Assembly: GCA_963765105.1 (NCBI GenBank)
Contig: CAVXUW010000004.1
Location: 620,001 to 684,000 of the forward strand
Source: CALMEC01 sp963765105
Lineage (GTDB): Bacteria > Actinomycetota > Thermoleophilia > Miltoncostaeales > Miltoncostaeaceae
Direction: 5' to 3'
DNA: 64,000 nt
Positions within the stretch are counted from its first letter, which is position 1, and each line of letters starts with the position of its first letter. Below the pieces are notes generated by a model. It had not been told where the DNA came from, ran no database searches, and saw nothing but the letters and a program-made list of their open reading frames with translations. The position numbers were made by a program, and so were the translations under genes. Positions 17,528 through 28,332 of this stretch are shown piece after piece.

Positions 17528-18016
17528 TCCTCCACTCGGTGCCGTTCGGCGCGCACCCCGCGTCGAACGGCACGTCACTCCAGCACAGCTCGAGGCTGAT
17601 AGGGGCGTCCTCGTTTGCGAGCGCCGCCCACCGCTCGGACGAACGTCTCCTTCACCGCCGTGAAGCTCCGTGGAGTCCCGCTCATCACTCGTCGTGATGG
17701 GGTCCGGGATTCGCGTCCCCGCGTCGGCGTGGCGGGGCTACCGTGTTCAAAAGAGTGTGTCCCCCACGGTGGGTCTGCTGCACATCCTTCCCGGCCACCC
17801 CCACAGGGGCAAGCCAGCAGAGATGTCACCTATCTGTGCGGCAGACCCCACCACTAGGCGTCTGAGGTGATTTCGAGGTGACAGTGTTGGTGTCTGACAC
17901 CAACACTGTCATCAGCCGTGTCTCACACAGCCGCCAGGCGGGTCAGATCACGCCCATACACAAAGTTCCTGACACTCCCACACCTGAAGTCGTCGAGCCC
18001 CATGACGCAGAAGGGA
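17528..18016. other. Intergenic region with a long palindrome, no gene seen
   Basis: Almost 500 bases after the secreted-protein gene. Open frames lack recognisable motifs. The segment CTCGTCGTGATGGGGTCCGG near 17690 has a close partner near 29540 (CTCGTAATGATGGGGTCCGG), and both continue into a TTCG-type loop resembling a tRNA T-arm, without forming a tRNA. The 33-base palindrome is listed separately. Confidence 0.35.
17879..17911. repeat. 33-base near-perfect palindrome
   Basis: Two 16-base arms (TGACAGTGTTGGTGTC and its exact complement) are separated by a single T at 17895. Palindromes centred on GTGTCTGACAC with such long arms resemble REP/RAYT-type extragenic elements. The downstream bases ACAAAGTTCCTGACAC near 17960 fit such an element too. 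It could also act as a terminator-like hairpin, but no T-run follows. Confidence 0.65.
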
Positions 18017-18460
18017 CTATCGAACGGCATCGCTCGGATATTCGCCGCTCACGACATCTTCTTCATGAGTGATCGCCAAAAAACTACGTCCCGTCAGGCT
18101 GACCAAAAGAACGTCGTCCCGGCTCGGGTACCAGAGATCGTGTAGGCGCTCGACGAATGTCGTAACAGGGACAACTGCTGCCGCCGACGCCGAGAAGAAG
18201 AACGCCAGGGCGCTTCCCCCAAGACTCTGTGTGGTCGCTCGGACTCGATCCTGCGCCTCGGTTGGCCCCACACCAGCGAGAGAAAACTCGTCAGCGGCAT
18301 GGTCGCGCCCCGGCACGCACCGATCGCGAGTGTCGGCGGCCAGACCATTCGGGTGAGAGGCTCGCTCAGAACTTCCACCGAGGGGGTGAGACCTTCGCTT
18401 TCCAAGAGATCCTTGAACCAGCTTCCATCCTTCTACCTCCTCGCGCTCGGCGGACCTGAA
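18017..18460 (-). pseudogene. Possible remnant of an orphan immunity protein or unknown protein
   Basis: Minus-strand sequence switching frame at least twice: EVEGWKLVQGSLGK, then ESEGLTPSVEVLSEPLTRMV, then QSLGGSALAFFFSASAAAVV and VTTFVERLHDLWYPSRDDVL followed by LVSLTGRSFLAITHEEDV. The last part looks like a genuine globular protein. It lies immediately downstream of the toxin-tip remnant on the same strand, where an immunity gene would be expected. The family is not recognised, so the immunity label rests on position only. Confidence 0.35.
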
Positions 18461-18747
18461 GTTGGACCTTGGGGCATCGGATGCTCGGCGTGGCCCCAGC
18501 GACCACCTCGCCCACGCTCGCCGCCGGTCCAGTCCCACCAGTTTATGTGCGGACCGCGACGGTCGTCAGCGGCATCGCGACGCCATCCTCGTCTACCGTC
18601 GGCAGAAGTTCCACCAACCACCGCTCCAGTGGCGGGGTCGAGTATCTCGCGCGCTCCTTCGCCAAGCTCACCCGCCTGTTCCTGGGCCTCCTCGAGAGAC
18701 TCATGGGACGAATCACAGAGCCCTCCCCTTGCTCGCAGCAAGCGCAA
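18433..18747 (-). pseudogene. Orphan polymorphic-toxin C-terminal tip (HINWWDWT type), remnant
   Basis: Minus-strand frame with EEAQEQAGELGEGAREILDP, then SADGRRGWRRDAADDR, then GPHINWWDWTGGERGRGGRW ending GH. From memory, the string P-H-I-N-W-W-D-W-T-x-G-x-x-G-x-G-G-R-x-G-H is the hallmark end of a family of RHS/contact-dependent toxin tips. No RHS repeats precede it here, so it is a displaced tip: in RHS loci, old tip/immunity pairs accumulate downstream of the active gene. It lies about 50 bases beyond the immunity gene of the intact RHS protein on the same strand. Confidence 0.45.
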
Positions 18748-18797
18748 CGTTCGCCGCAGTCAGCTTCGCGAGGAGGCGCTCCTGCAGCACTTCGTCT

Positions 18798-19091
18798 CTA
18801 ATCGGCAAGCAATTCGTCGCCCGTGGAAAAGAACCGGTCCAAGTAGTCGGACGGCTCCAGCGTGCTCCGCCGGATCAGCGAGAACACTTCGCGCCCCGAT
18901 TCTGGAGGCTCAAAAAGATGAAAGGTCTGAACGAACTCAAGAACCTCGGAGTCTTCCGGGGTTGAGGCATACTCACTCACCTCGGCTGTCGCTCGTTCAA
19001 CGGCATCGTCGTGACTCTGAACATCCCAAAGGGTGATGCGCTCCTCGTAGTGAGGGCCTGTGCGGATTATCTGTCTGACCGCGAACCACAT
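18798..19091 (-). CDS. Probable immunity protein of the RHS toxin (DUF4288-like)
   Basis: 97 residues. Its ATG overlaps the RHS stop codon by one base (TAATG), so the two are translationally coupled, the usual toxin/immunity arrangement. The sequence MWFAVRQIIRTGPHYEERIT, then AVERATAEVSEYASTPED and the acidic-aromatic VLEFVQTFHLFEPPESGREV with a terminal DYLDRFF, resembles DUF4288-type small proteins (W-(F/Y)-A start, E-E-R-I, then an E/DG-x-E-V motif). It is strongly acidic, as expected for neutralising the very basic toxin tip. The family call is from memory; the immunity role is inferred from position. Confidence 0.65.
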   Translation of the reverse strand: MWFAVRQIIRTGPHYEERITLWDVQSHDDAVERATAEVSEYASTPEDSEVLEFVQTFHLFEPPESGREVFSLIRRSTLEPSDYLDRFFSTGDELLAD

Positions 19092-22000
19092 TATTTGCCC
19101 CGCTTCTCTTGATTGCGACGACCTTGGAATTTCTCTTGCTTGGTGAGCTTCTTCTTTGCGCTGTTGAAGATCTTTCGCGCTACATCCCGCCCAGCTTCAA
19201 AGTCCCGAACTGCTTGAGCCTCATCGTCTGAAAGGCGGTCGCCTTTACCGGCACCCGCGCCGCCGATGATATTCCCATTCTCGTCACGTGGTAGGTCGGT
19301 GAGGGGCGGACGAGACTTGGGTGTGTCGTCGTCTGCTTGGGCGAATGCGCCGCAGGCGGCGATTCCGGCGTTGAGGGCCGTGACCCGATCGAGGGCAGTT
19401 TGTTCCGTGGCGGCTTGTTCGTCGGAGATGCCTTTTAGGCTCAGGAAGCCGAGTGTGCCGTCGCGCGCCCCGGCAAGAGCGTTGCTGACGTCTTCGCCGA
19501 AGCCTTGGACGGCGTTGACGACGTCTTCCTGATGGGTTGAAAGGTACGTCCCGGCAGCGGCAAGCGCGACTGTCGCGACACCAGCTGCAACGGGCACCGC
19601 GGGAGCGAGGAAGACGAAGTTCCCGCTCGGATCGGTGTAGACGCCAGGCATCTGATTGGCGTACGCGTAGGGGCTGACCCACTGCCGGTTCATCGGCGGC
19701 GTCACCGGGTCGGTCGCCCCGAACCTACCGGTGACCGGGTTGTATTGCCTGGCGCGAAGGTGGTAGTCCTGGGTTTCGGTGTCGAGGTACTCACCGGTGA
19801 ATCGCAGTGGATTCGTCGGTGCCCCGGTCGTTGCCGAGAGTTCGGCGCCGAACGGTTCGTAGGTGTACGTCGCGACCGACGCACCCGCGATCGTGGTGAG
19901 GTCGGTGACCGATCCCATCAGGTCGCGGTGGTAGACGTGGTGGGTGTCCGGGCTGAACTGACCGGTCGGCGTCGACATCCACGCCGGACCCGTCGGACCA
20001 TGGACGTAGCGTCGCTGCACCGTGCCCGCGGCGTTCTGCTCGGCAACCAGCTCCGGCAGGTCGTTGGCCTGGTCCCACACATAGCGGGTGTCAACCGTTC
20101 CGTTGGTCGAACGGTCGACGCGTTTGCTGTCACCGTCATAGCGATAGCCGGTGACCACACCACCCGTCGTGGTGGAGGTCATTCGACTCGCCAGGTCGTA
20201 AGTGAACGTCGTGGCACCCTGGGCGGTCATGTTGCCGAGTGGGTCGTAGGTGTAGCTGACGTTCCCACCCGCCCCTGACGTACCGGTGAGCTGGTCGACG
20301 TTGTCGTAGGCGTAGTTCGTCACACCCGGATTCGACAGGCCGACGCGGGTCTGGGTGAGGCGATTGCCGACCGGGTCGTAGGTGAAGCCGATCGACGTGG
20401 CCGCCCCGGCGCACGTGGTGCCCTGGCACCATTGGGTAAGCCGATCCGCTGAGTCGTAGTCGAAGACCTCACTGGTCGTCGTCGCACCACGGGTCGTGTC
20501 GATACGCGTCGGGTTACCAACCGCGTCGAAGGTGCGGTCGAACTGACTGAGCACACCCGACGGCCCCGCATTTTTGACCTGCGTCAACCTGCCGGCACGG
20601 TCGTAGATGCGGCTCTCATCGATGCCGTCGGGGCTCGTCGCCGACACCAACCTACCCGCGGCGTCGTAGGTGAACGCCTGTGCCCGGCCACCCTCCGACA
20701 GCGCGACCAAACGCCCGTCACGGTCGAAACCGGCACTCACAACAGTCACGTCCGGGTAGGTCCGCGAGACGAGGTTGCCGTCGGGGTCGTACCTGTAGGT
20801 GAAGCCCTGCTGCCCCGCGCGACCAACGGCGGTGAGCCGGTCGGCGGTGTCGTAGCCGTAGGTGACCGCGGTACCCACCCCGTCGGCCATCGATACGCGC
20901 CGGCCCGCGGCGTCGAGGGTGTAGGTCACATCCGGGGTGGAATCACCGTAGTCCACACCAGTCATCCGACCAACCCGGTCGTACGTGTTCGTGATCGTCC
21001 CTGCCGCCTCGTTTCCAGGGGTGGCCTTCGGCGTGATCGCCTGCGTGAGGTTTCCGTCACGGTCATGGGTGTAGCGCCAGGTGCGGCCGTTCGCGTCGCT
21101 CTTCTCGACGAGACGACCGGATGGGTCGTAGGTGAAGGCGGTGGCGTGGCCGTTGGGGTCGGTGCGCCGGGCGAGGTTGCCGATCGTGTCATAGCCGTAC
21201 ACCGTCGCGGCCTTGCCGTTGACGCACTGCTCCCCGCCACCACATGACGGGGCATCCGCACCCGTCGTGCTCCGCAGTCGATTCAGCGCGTCGTACGTGT
21301 AGCTGGTGGTGTGGCCCTTCGCGTCGGTGACGCTCGAGACGTTGCCCGCACCGTCATAGGCGGTCTCGGTACGGTTGCCAGGCGGGTCGACCACCGCGGT
21401 CTGGTTGTTGGCAGCGTCGTACTCGTAACGGGTCCGGAAGAGTTCCGGATCGGCCCCGGCGGCGGTGCCGCGCGGCTCCACCATCGACGTCATGCGACCG
21501 TCGGCGTCGTAGGCCCAACGTGTCACGTGGCCAAGTGGCGTCGTGATTTCCAGACGGTTGCCGGCCTCGTCGTAGCTGAAACGCGTGCGGTACTCGGTGG
21601 CCGTCGCTCCCGGGGCGTTTCCTCGCGGGGAAGTCACATCGCGCAGGCGCCCGAGTGCGTCGTAGGAGTAGCTGGTGCGCTCGCCGTTGGGGTTGGTTGA
21701 GGTCAAGGCATTGCCCATGCCGTCGTACGTCGTGCTCGTGGCCCTGCCGAGCTGGTCGGTGACCGTGGTCGGCCGTCGGACCAGGTCGTACGAGGTCTGC
21801 ACTGACTTGCCGTACGGATCGGTCGTCTTGGTCAGGTTGCCGACCGCGTCATGCTCATACGTCCACGTGAAGTTCGCCGCTGTGGCGCCGGCGTCGTTGC
21901 CGCGCGGGGTCACCATGGTGGTGCGGCGGCCGGCAAGGTCGTAGGTGTAGGTGGTCTTGTCGCCTGTGGGTGTTTCCTCCGACAGCACGTTGCCGGTGGC

Positions 22001-25000
22001 GTCGTAGGTCATCTTCGCGACGCCACCGTTGGGAAGCTGCGTCTCGGTGACACGGTTCATCACGTCGTAGACGTAGGTCGTCTCGCGCGTGAGAGCATCC
22101 ACCACCCGGGTGCGGTTGCCCTGCTGGTCGTAGTGGAACGTCGTGGTGCCACCGCGCGGGTCGGTGATCGTCTTCGGGTGGTCCTCGTTGTCGTAGGTGT
22201 AGGTCGTGCGGTAGGTCGCCGCGTTGGCACCCGCCTCGTTCCCGCGGGCGTCGGTGCGAGTCGTCATACGTCCGTAGGCGTCGTAGCCCATGGTTGTCAG
22301 CTTGCCCAGCGGGGAAAGGACCGACGTGCGGTTGTGGTCGGCGTCGTACCCGTAGGTGGTGATGTTGTCGCGCTCATCCTTGGCGGTCGCCACGAGACTC
22401 GCGGCGTTGTAGGTGAGCTCAACCGTCTTGAGCTCCTCGTTGCGTGTGAGGGTTAGTCGGTCCTGCGCGTCGTACTCGAACCAACTGCGCGAGCCGCGGA
22501 AGTCCCTCACCTGGGTGAGGTTGTTAGCCGGGTCGTACTCACGCGCCTCGAAAGAACCGTCGGCACGGGTGGTCTTGGTCAGGTTACCCCGGGCGTCGTA
22601 CTCCTTACGGGTCTCTGCACCGCGCGCGTCACGGGCCGATACCTGGTTGAGGTCACGGTCGTAGCCGAACGTGGTGACCTTGCCGAGCGGGTCGGTCTGC
22701 GCGAGCAGGACGTTCCCGAAGTACTGATCCTTCCACGTGCCACCCCGCGGGTCGGTCATGGTCGACGTCTGGGTGTTCGCGTCCCACGCGAACGTCGTGA
22801 CCTTGTTGTCGGCGTCGGTCTGGGAGGTGATGCGACCGGTCGCGTTGTCGTAGACGTTGAAGAAGACGCGGTGGCCGTTCTTGTCGACCTCGGACTCCAA
22901 GCGCCCGGCAGCGTCGTAGTAGTAGCTGCGGGTGTAGCCACGCCGGTCACGCACCGAACGCAGGTAGCCCTCGGTGTTGTAGGCGTACTCCACGTACCGG
23001 CCATCGGCCAGCGTCAGGCGGCTGAGGCGGTTGTTGCCGTCGTAGCTGAAGTCGATGGGGCGACCGGCCGAGTCGATGACGCGGGTGAGCTTCGTGCCGG
23101 TGTACTGGAACGTGAGGCCACGCCCGCGCTCGCTCATTCCCGTGAGACGGCCGGTGCCGTCGAATGTGAGCACCCGCTGGCGCGACGTGCGGAGGGTGTA
23201 GCCCCCGCCAGTTGCGGTGAGCTTGGCTTTGAACCCGATGGGGGTCTGGTAGCTGCCGTCGGACAGGCGCAGGTACTTCGCACGCTGACCGTTTTCGGAG
23301 CGCACCGTCACGTTCAGGTTCGCGTCGGCGGTGAGAGACGCGTTGTAGGGGTGCGTCCAGCTCTTGCCGAGCGGGCCGTAGGTCTGATCGATCGACGTGT
23401 ACGCCCGGGTGAACTCAAACGGCACACCCACGCCCGGCAGGGCAAGGTCGGTCGCCGCTTCACTCACAGCGCCGGTCGCCGTGTTCACCGGATCTGCCCG
23501 GTACGCCTGGTGGGGCGCACGCGATTCGAGGCTCGACTCGCAGGTGCACAGGTCCGGCCCGATCGTGTTTTCGATCGGGATCGGGCGCAGGTAGCCCACG
23601 TCGAAGATCCGCAAGCTCGCCACTCCACGCACGTCGACTTTCGGCGGACCGACAGCGGGTGCGTCCTGACTCACGTAGAGCTGGTACGTCTTCGTCTGCT
23701 CGAATCCAGGACGGACGGTGAACGTCTGGCTGTTTGGGGTCGTCGACGTCGCGATCAGGTTGCCCGATTCCTTCTCGTAGAGACTGAACCGGTACCCGGG
23801 GGTGAGCGGTCGGGGGTTGGGTGGCGTCGCGGTATCGGTCGCCCGCGCGATCAGCTGCGCGGTCGGGTTGTCGACGTTCGTAAACGGGTCGGGCTCACCG
23901 GTCGCGGCGTTGACCTCGTTGAACTCGAGATACACCCGTCCTGTCCAACCGAGGTTGGCGATCGTGACCGCGCCACGCGCCCGCACGTCGGGGAAGGTCC
24001 CCCCGGTGGGCGGCAACGAGACCCACACGGTGTAGGTGACCGTCGTGTTCGGCGGCGGGGTGACGTTCCACGCGAACGACTGCCCGCTCGTCGCGCTGCC
24101 AAGGGTTTCACCAAGACTGTTGCGGAAGGTGAGGACATAGCCGTCGCTCAGCGGGACACTCAGATTCGCGCTCACAGTCGCGGTGGGGGTCTCGGCGTTC
24201 GTGAACGTCGATGTGCTGGCAACGGTCATCGCTCCGTTCCACGCAGCCGGAGGAGACGGAGGTGTGCCTGACCTGACCTTGACGCTGCTTGTCGACCGGA
24301 CGTCGCTCAGCGTGGTGGGGTATGTGTTCGGCAGTCCGTCGATGCCGTTGAAGACGAACACAATGTACGTCGTGTCTTGACTCGCCGGAGGCGTGACCGC
24401 CTGGGTAAACGTCGTTCCTGTGGCACCCGTCCACCCCGCAACCCGTGGCCCGTCGACACGGTTCTCGTAGATGGCGACGTTGTACGGCGTCGCGAGCGAC
24501 TGGCTCAGCGTCGCCGTCAAGTTCACCGACGCACCGTTCACCACCTGAGTCGGGTTCGCAGTCAACGTGACGTTCCCGATCCATCCGACGTTCCCGATCG
24601 ACAGGCCGTTCGCGCTACGGACATCATCCTTCGGCGGGCCAACCGATGGAACGTCCTGGGACACATACGCCGTGTAGGTGCGCGTCGTGTTTGGGGCCGG
24701 CGTCACCGACAGAGCGAATGTGGTGCCCGTCGTTGAGACGGGGGTGTACCGAACCCCGAGATCGTCGTACACCGAGAGCGTGTATGGCCCGGCGAGGCCA
24801 CGACTGAGCGTGATCGCCAGGTTGGCTGTTGGGTTCGTGGCGTCCGTCGTTACCCGATTGGACGTCATTGCGGAAATCCGCCCTACCCATCCAAGGTCTG
24901 CGATGGTCAGCGCCGTCGATGGGTGCGGGTCGGATGCCGGCGGAGGCGGCGAAGTCGGGGTGTAGGCCCCCAACATCACGTACGCCGTGTATGTCCGCGT

Positions 25001-27583
25001 CGTGAGGTTCCCCGGCGTGACCGTCCACGCCCGCCCCAAACCATTCGACCCGCTAACCGGGTTGCCCTCGCCGAGGTAGCGGCCGGTGTTGTCGTACAGC
25101 ACAAGCGCATACCCACCAGCGAGCGGACGATCCAACGACGCCGTCACCACCGCAGACGGATCATTCACATCCGTCACAATCTGATCCGCCGACAACGACA
25201 CACTCCCCGCCCACCCAATGTCGGAGATCGTCATTGGATTCGATGGGTGCGGGTCGGATGCCGGCGGAGGCGGCGAAGTCGGGGTGTAGGCCCCCAACAT
25301 CACGTACGCCGTGTATGTCCGCGTCGTGAGGTTCCCCGGCGTGACCGTCCACGCCCGCCCCAAACCATTCGACCCGCTAACCGGGTTGCCCTCGCCGAGG
25401 TAGCGGCCGGTGTTGTCGTACAGCACAAGCGCATACCCACCAGCGAGCGGACGATCCAACGACGCCGTCACCACCGCAGACGGATCATTCACATCCGTCA
25501 CAATCTGATCCGCCGACAACGACACACTCCCCGCCCACCCAATGTCGGAGATCGTCATTGGATTCGATGGGTGCGGGTCGGATGCCGGCGGAGGCGGCGA
25601 AGTCGGGGTGTAGGCCCCCAACATCACGTACGCCGTGTATGTCCGCGTCGTGAGGTTCCCCGGCGTGACCGTCCACGCCCGCCCCAAACCATTCGACCCG
25701 CTAACCGGGTTGCCCTCGCCGAGGTAGCGGCCGGTGTTGTCGTACAGCACAAGCGCATACCCACCAGCGAGCGGACGATCCAACGACGCCGTCACCACCG
25801 CAGACGGATCATTCACATCCGTCACAATCTGATCCGCCGACAACGACACACTCCCCGCCCACCCAATGTCGGAGATCGTCATTGGATTCGATGGGTGCGG
25901 GTCGGATGCCGGCGGAGGCGGCGAGTCGGGTGTAGGCCCCCAACATCACGTACGCCGTGTATGTCCGCGTCGTGAGGTTCCCCGGCGTGACCGTCCACGC
26001 CCGCCCCAAACCATTCGACCCGCTAACCGGGTTGCCCTCGCCGAGGTAGCGGCCGGTGTTGTCGTACAGCACAAGCGCATACCCACCAGCGAGCGGACGA
26101 TCCAACGACGCCGTCACCACCGCAGACGGATCATTCACATCCGTCACAATCTGATCCGCCGACAACGACACACTCCCCGCCCACCCAACACTCTGAATCG
26201 TGACCGACTTTGCGGATCGGACATCCACGATCGGTGGCCCCACATTCGGGAGGTCCTGCGAGATGCGCGCGGTATAGGTCCGTACGGCTAGGTTTGCTGG
26301 GGCGACGCTCACAGTCAGCCCGGCTCCAGCCGCCACTGAGTTCCAGTATGCGACGCGGGTTCCCAGGTCGTCGTAGATCGACAGGTAGTAGGGCGCTGAG
26401 ACAGCCTGGGTGGTTGGAATGTGAGTGTTGCGTTCGGTGAATTGGCGTCGGTTGACGCATGATCACTCGTCAGCGTCAGCGTCCCGGTCCAACCGGAGTT
26501 CGTCACGGTTCGCAGGACGCTCTGCTTCACGCTCGACACCGGAGGTCCCACCAGGGGCTGGTCAAGCGACACGTAGGCGCGATATGTCCGCGCGAACCCG
26601 ATCGGGGTCGCGTAGACATGGGTAAACGTGAGGGCACTTCCCGCCTCGGCCGCCGTCCACTGCCGCACGCGCTGCCCAAGATCGTTGTAGATCGACAGGT
26701 AGTACGGCGCAGCGAGGGCCTGGTTCAAGGTCACCGTGAACGTCGTGTTCGGACTCGCGAGCGTTGTGGTTGTCGGCGCCGCAGTCATTGCCACGGTGCC
26801 GGTCCAGCCGCTGTTCGTCACCGTTCGCGCAGTGCTTGCCTTCACGCTCGACAGCGGCGGGCCCACGGCGGGGACGTCCTTCGACACGTAGGCCGTGTAC
26901 GAGCGCGCGACACCGGGGGGCGTCGCAAACGTGAACGTCGTCGTGAGCGCGGTCCCGAGGTCAGCCGGGGTCTTCGAACCCACCTTGACCCCGGTGTTGT
27001 CGTACACCGAGACGAAGTACGGGGCGAGCAGCACCTTCCCCAACGTCACCGTGAAGGTCGTGTTCGGCGCAGCGAGGGTGGTCGTCGTCGGCGACGCGGC
27101 GAGCGCGATGGTTCCGTTGTAGCCGACGTTGTTCACCGTGACTGCTGCGCTGCTCGCCTGCAGGTTGAGCGTCGGAGGTCCAGTCGCGGGTGAATCCTCG
27201 GCGACATACGCCCGGTAGCTGCGCGACGCGCCAGCGGGGGTGGGGTACGTGAACTTCAGGGAACGGCTCGTGCCCGCCTGGGCTCTGGTCCAGGACGTGA
27301 TCTTCACGCCCGCATCGTTGTAGATCGTGACGATGTAAGGGTCGGCAAGGACGATACTGAGCGTCGCCGTGAACGTCGTGTTCGGGGCGTTGACGTTGGT
27401 CGAGACCGGCGACGCGCCAAGTGTCACTGTCCCGGTCCACGGAGCGGCCGCCGCCTTCGCCGGGATACCCCCCGCCATCAGTAGCAGAAGCATCGTGGCT
27501 GCCGCCGCGATGAGAAGGCGGATTCGGGAACGGTGCGTCTGTGACGGCGCGTGGATGCCGACGTGCGAAACGAGGTTGCTCAT
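19091..27583 (-). CDS. Giant secreted Ig-like/RHS-repeat polymorphic toxin, two frameshifts
   Basis: One gene of about 2,830 codons, split by indels near 26415 (1 base lost) and 25925 (2 bases lost); total length is again a multiple of three. Order from the N-terminus: signal peptide (LLIAAAATMLLLLMAGGIPA, residues 1-47); twelve Ig-like repeats of 75-110 residues, each with a G-W/Y-x-G strand and a (R/T)-T/S-Y-x-A-Y-V end, numbers 5-8 near-identical; a DUF6531-type entry DPVNTATGAVSEAATDLALP; a long YD-repeat cage; the RHS core end YHLRARQYNPVTGRFGATDP; then about 180 residues of variable tip ending in a very basic tail (ARKIFNSAKKKLTKQEKF). The tip lies beyond the core, as in RHS toxins; its activity is not recognised. 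The immunity gene overlaps the stop. Confidence 0.88.
24917..26188 (-). repeat. Tandem 324-bp repeat, four copies, inside the RHS gene
   Basis: Unit boundaries at 24917, 25241, 25565 and 25889, the last copy cut at 26188. Each unit encodes one 108-residue Ig-like domain with a Pro-rich linker (TPTSPPPPASDPHPS). Where compared, copies 1-3 are identical. The copy nearest the N-terminus lacks one A and one G of homopolymer runs near 25925, which breaks the frame. Near-identity at DNA level points to recent duplication or ongoing homogenisation. Confidence 0.9.
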
Positions 27584-27626
27584 GCGACTACGACCTATCC
27601 GTGGCGTGGGTGGTGAGTGCGGAGGG

Positions 27627-28109
27627 CTACGCGGCCTGGGCGCACTTGCGTGCGGCCTTGGCGACGTGATCCACCGCCGCGCGGGTCTGCTTCACCAGAT
27701 CCGGGTAGGCGACCTTGCCGGCGACGGCGTCAGTCAGGCACGTAGAGGCTTTCGCGGAGAGACCCGACTCAGCGGCGATGGTCTTTCCCATCGCCGACGC
27801 GATCGTCGCGTCCGACCAGCACTCATCCATCGCTGTGGCCACGAGCACACGCGACGGCTGGCTGAGGTCCGTCATCTTCGCGGCCGTCAACTCGGTGTCG
27901 GAGATCTTCCCCTTCACCTTGTCGACCACACACGCCCGGTCCTTGTCGGTCACGGACACCCCGACTTCGGTGAACGACGCGACGACGTTCGTCGCTGCCT
28001 CGGATGAACTGGGTGTGTCGGTACCGCCGCAGGCGGAGAGGCCAATAGCGGCCACCGCGGCAAGCAGGGCGATCGCGGGGCGAGAACGAACGGGGCTCGT
28101 CACAGTCAT
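27627..28109 (-). CDS. Putative small lipoprotein
   Basis: 160 residues. Start MTVTSPVRSRPAIALLAAVA then LSACGG, a lipoprotein signal peptide with lipobox LSAC. The mature part is polar and Thr/Ser/Ala-rich with four further cysteines (RACVVDK, MDECWSD, STCLTDA, ARKCAQA) that could form two disulfides. Function unknown. The start at 28109 is chosen for the signal peptide and the GGAAG upstream; the frame is open to 28334. It lies 43 bases downstream of nothing transcribed its way except itself, being read toward the RHS promoter region. Confidence 0.65.
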   Translation of the reverse strand: MTVTSPVRSRPAIALLAAVAAIGLSACGGTDTPSSSEAATNVVASFTEVGVSVTDKDRACVVDKVKGKISDTELTAAKMTDLSQPSRVLVATAMDECWSDATIASAMGKTIAAESGLSAKASTCLTDAVAGKVAYPDLVKQTRAAVDHVAKAARKCAQAA

Positions 28110-28332
28110 GTCTTCCTTCGTGAAGCGCGGTACGTGTTGGAATCCGTCTCGCCACCCGGCGAAAGCGGGACGTCCGAATACACACTCCGGGCGGGGCGAG
28201 GGCTCGGTGAACGTCATCGGTGAAGGTATGGCCGATCGCCCCTCTGCGCAATACGCAGAACTACGTATGAAGATGGGGTGAACCTCCAGTAACTGTCTTG
28301 AGCGAAGTGCTAGTTGCGCCGATGAGCGGGGC
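28110..28332. promoter_or_regulatory. Divergent promoter region with small inverted repeats
   Basis: 223 bases between a leftward lipoprotein gene and a rightward HDOD-LuxR regulator. Contains CTGCG-N5-CGCAG (28244-28258) and the palindrome TACGTA (28262-28267) close together. These may be the binding site of the adjacent regulator, as autoregulation from a divergent region is common, but I see no family consensus. Confidence 0.3.

Noticed and set aside
22871..25975. Long plus-strand open frames opposite the RHS gene
   Set aside because: They mirror the repeats of the minus-strand gene, are Arg/Val/Gly-rich, lack family motifs, and the strand is clearly set by the YD-repeat protein.
24917..26188. 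Regular repeats considered as CRISPR
   Set aside because: The 324-base units are coding and directly adjacent with no spacers; no cas genes.
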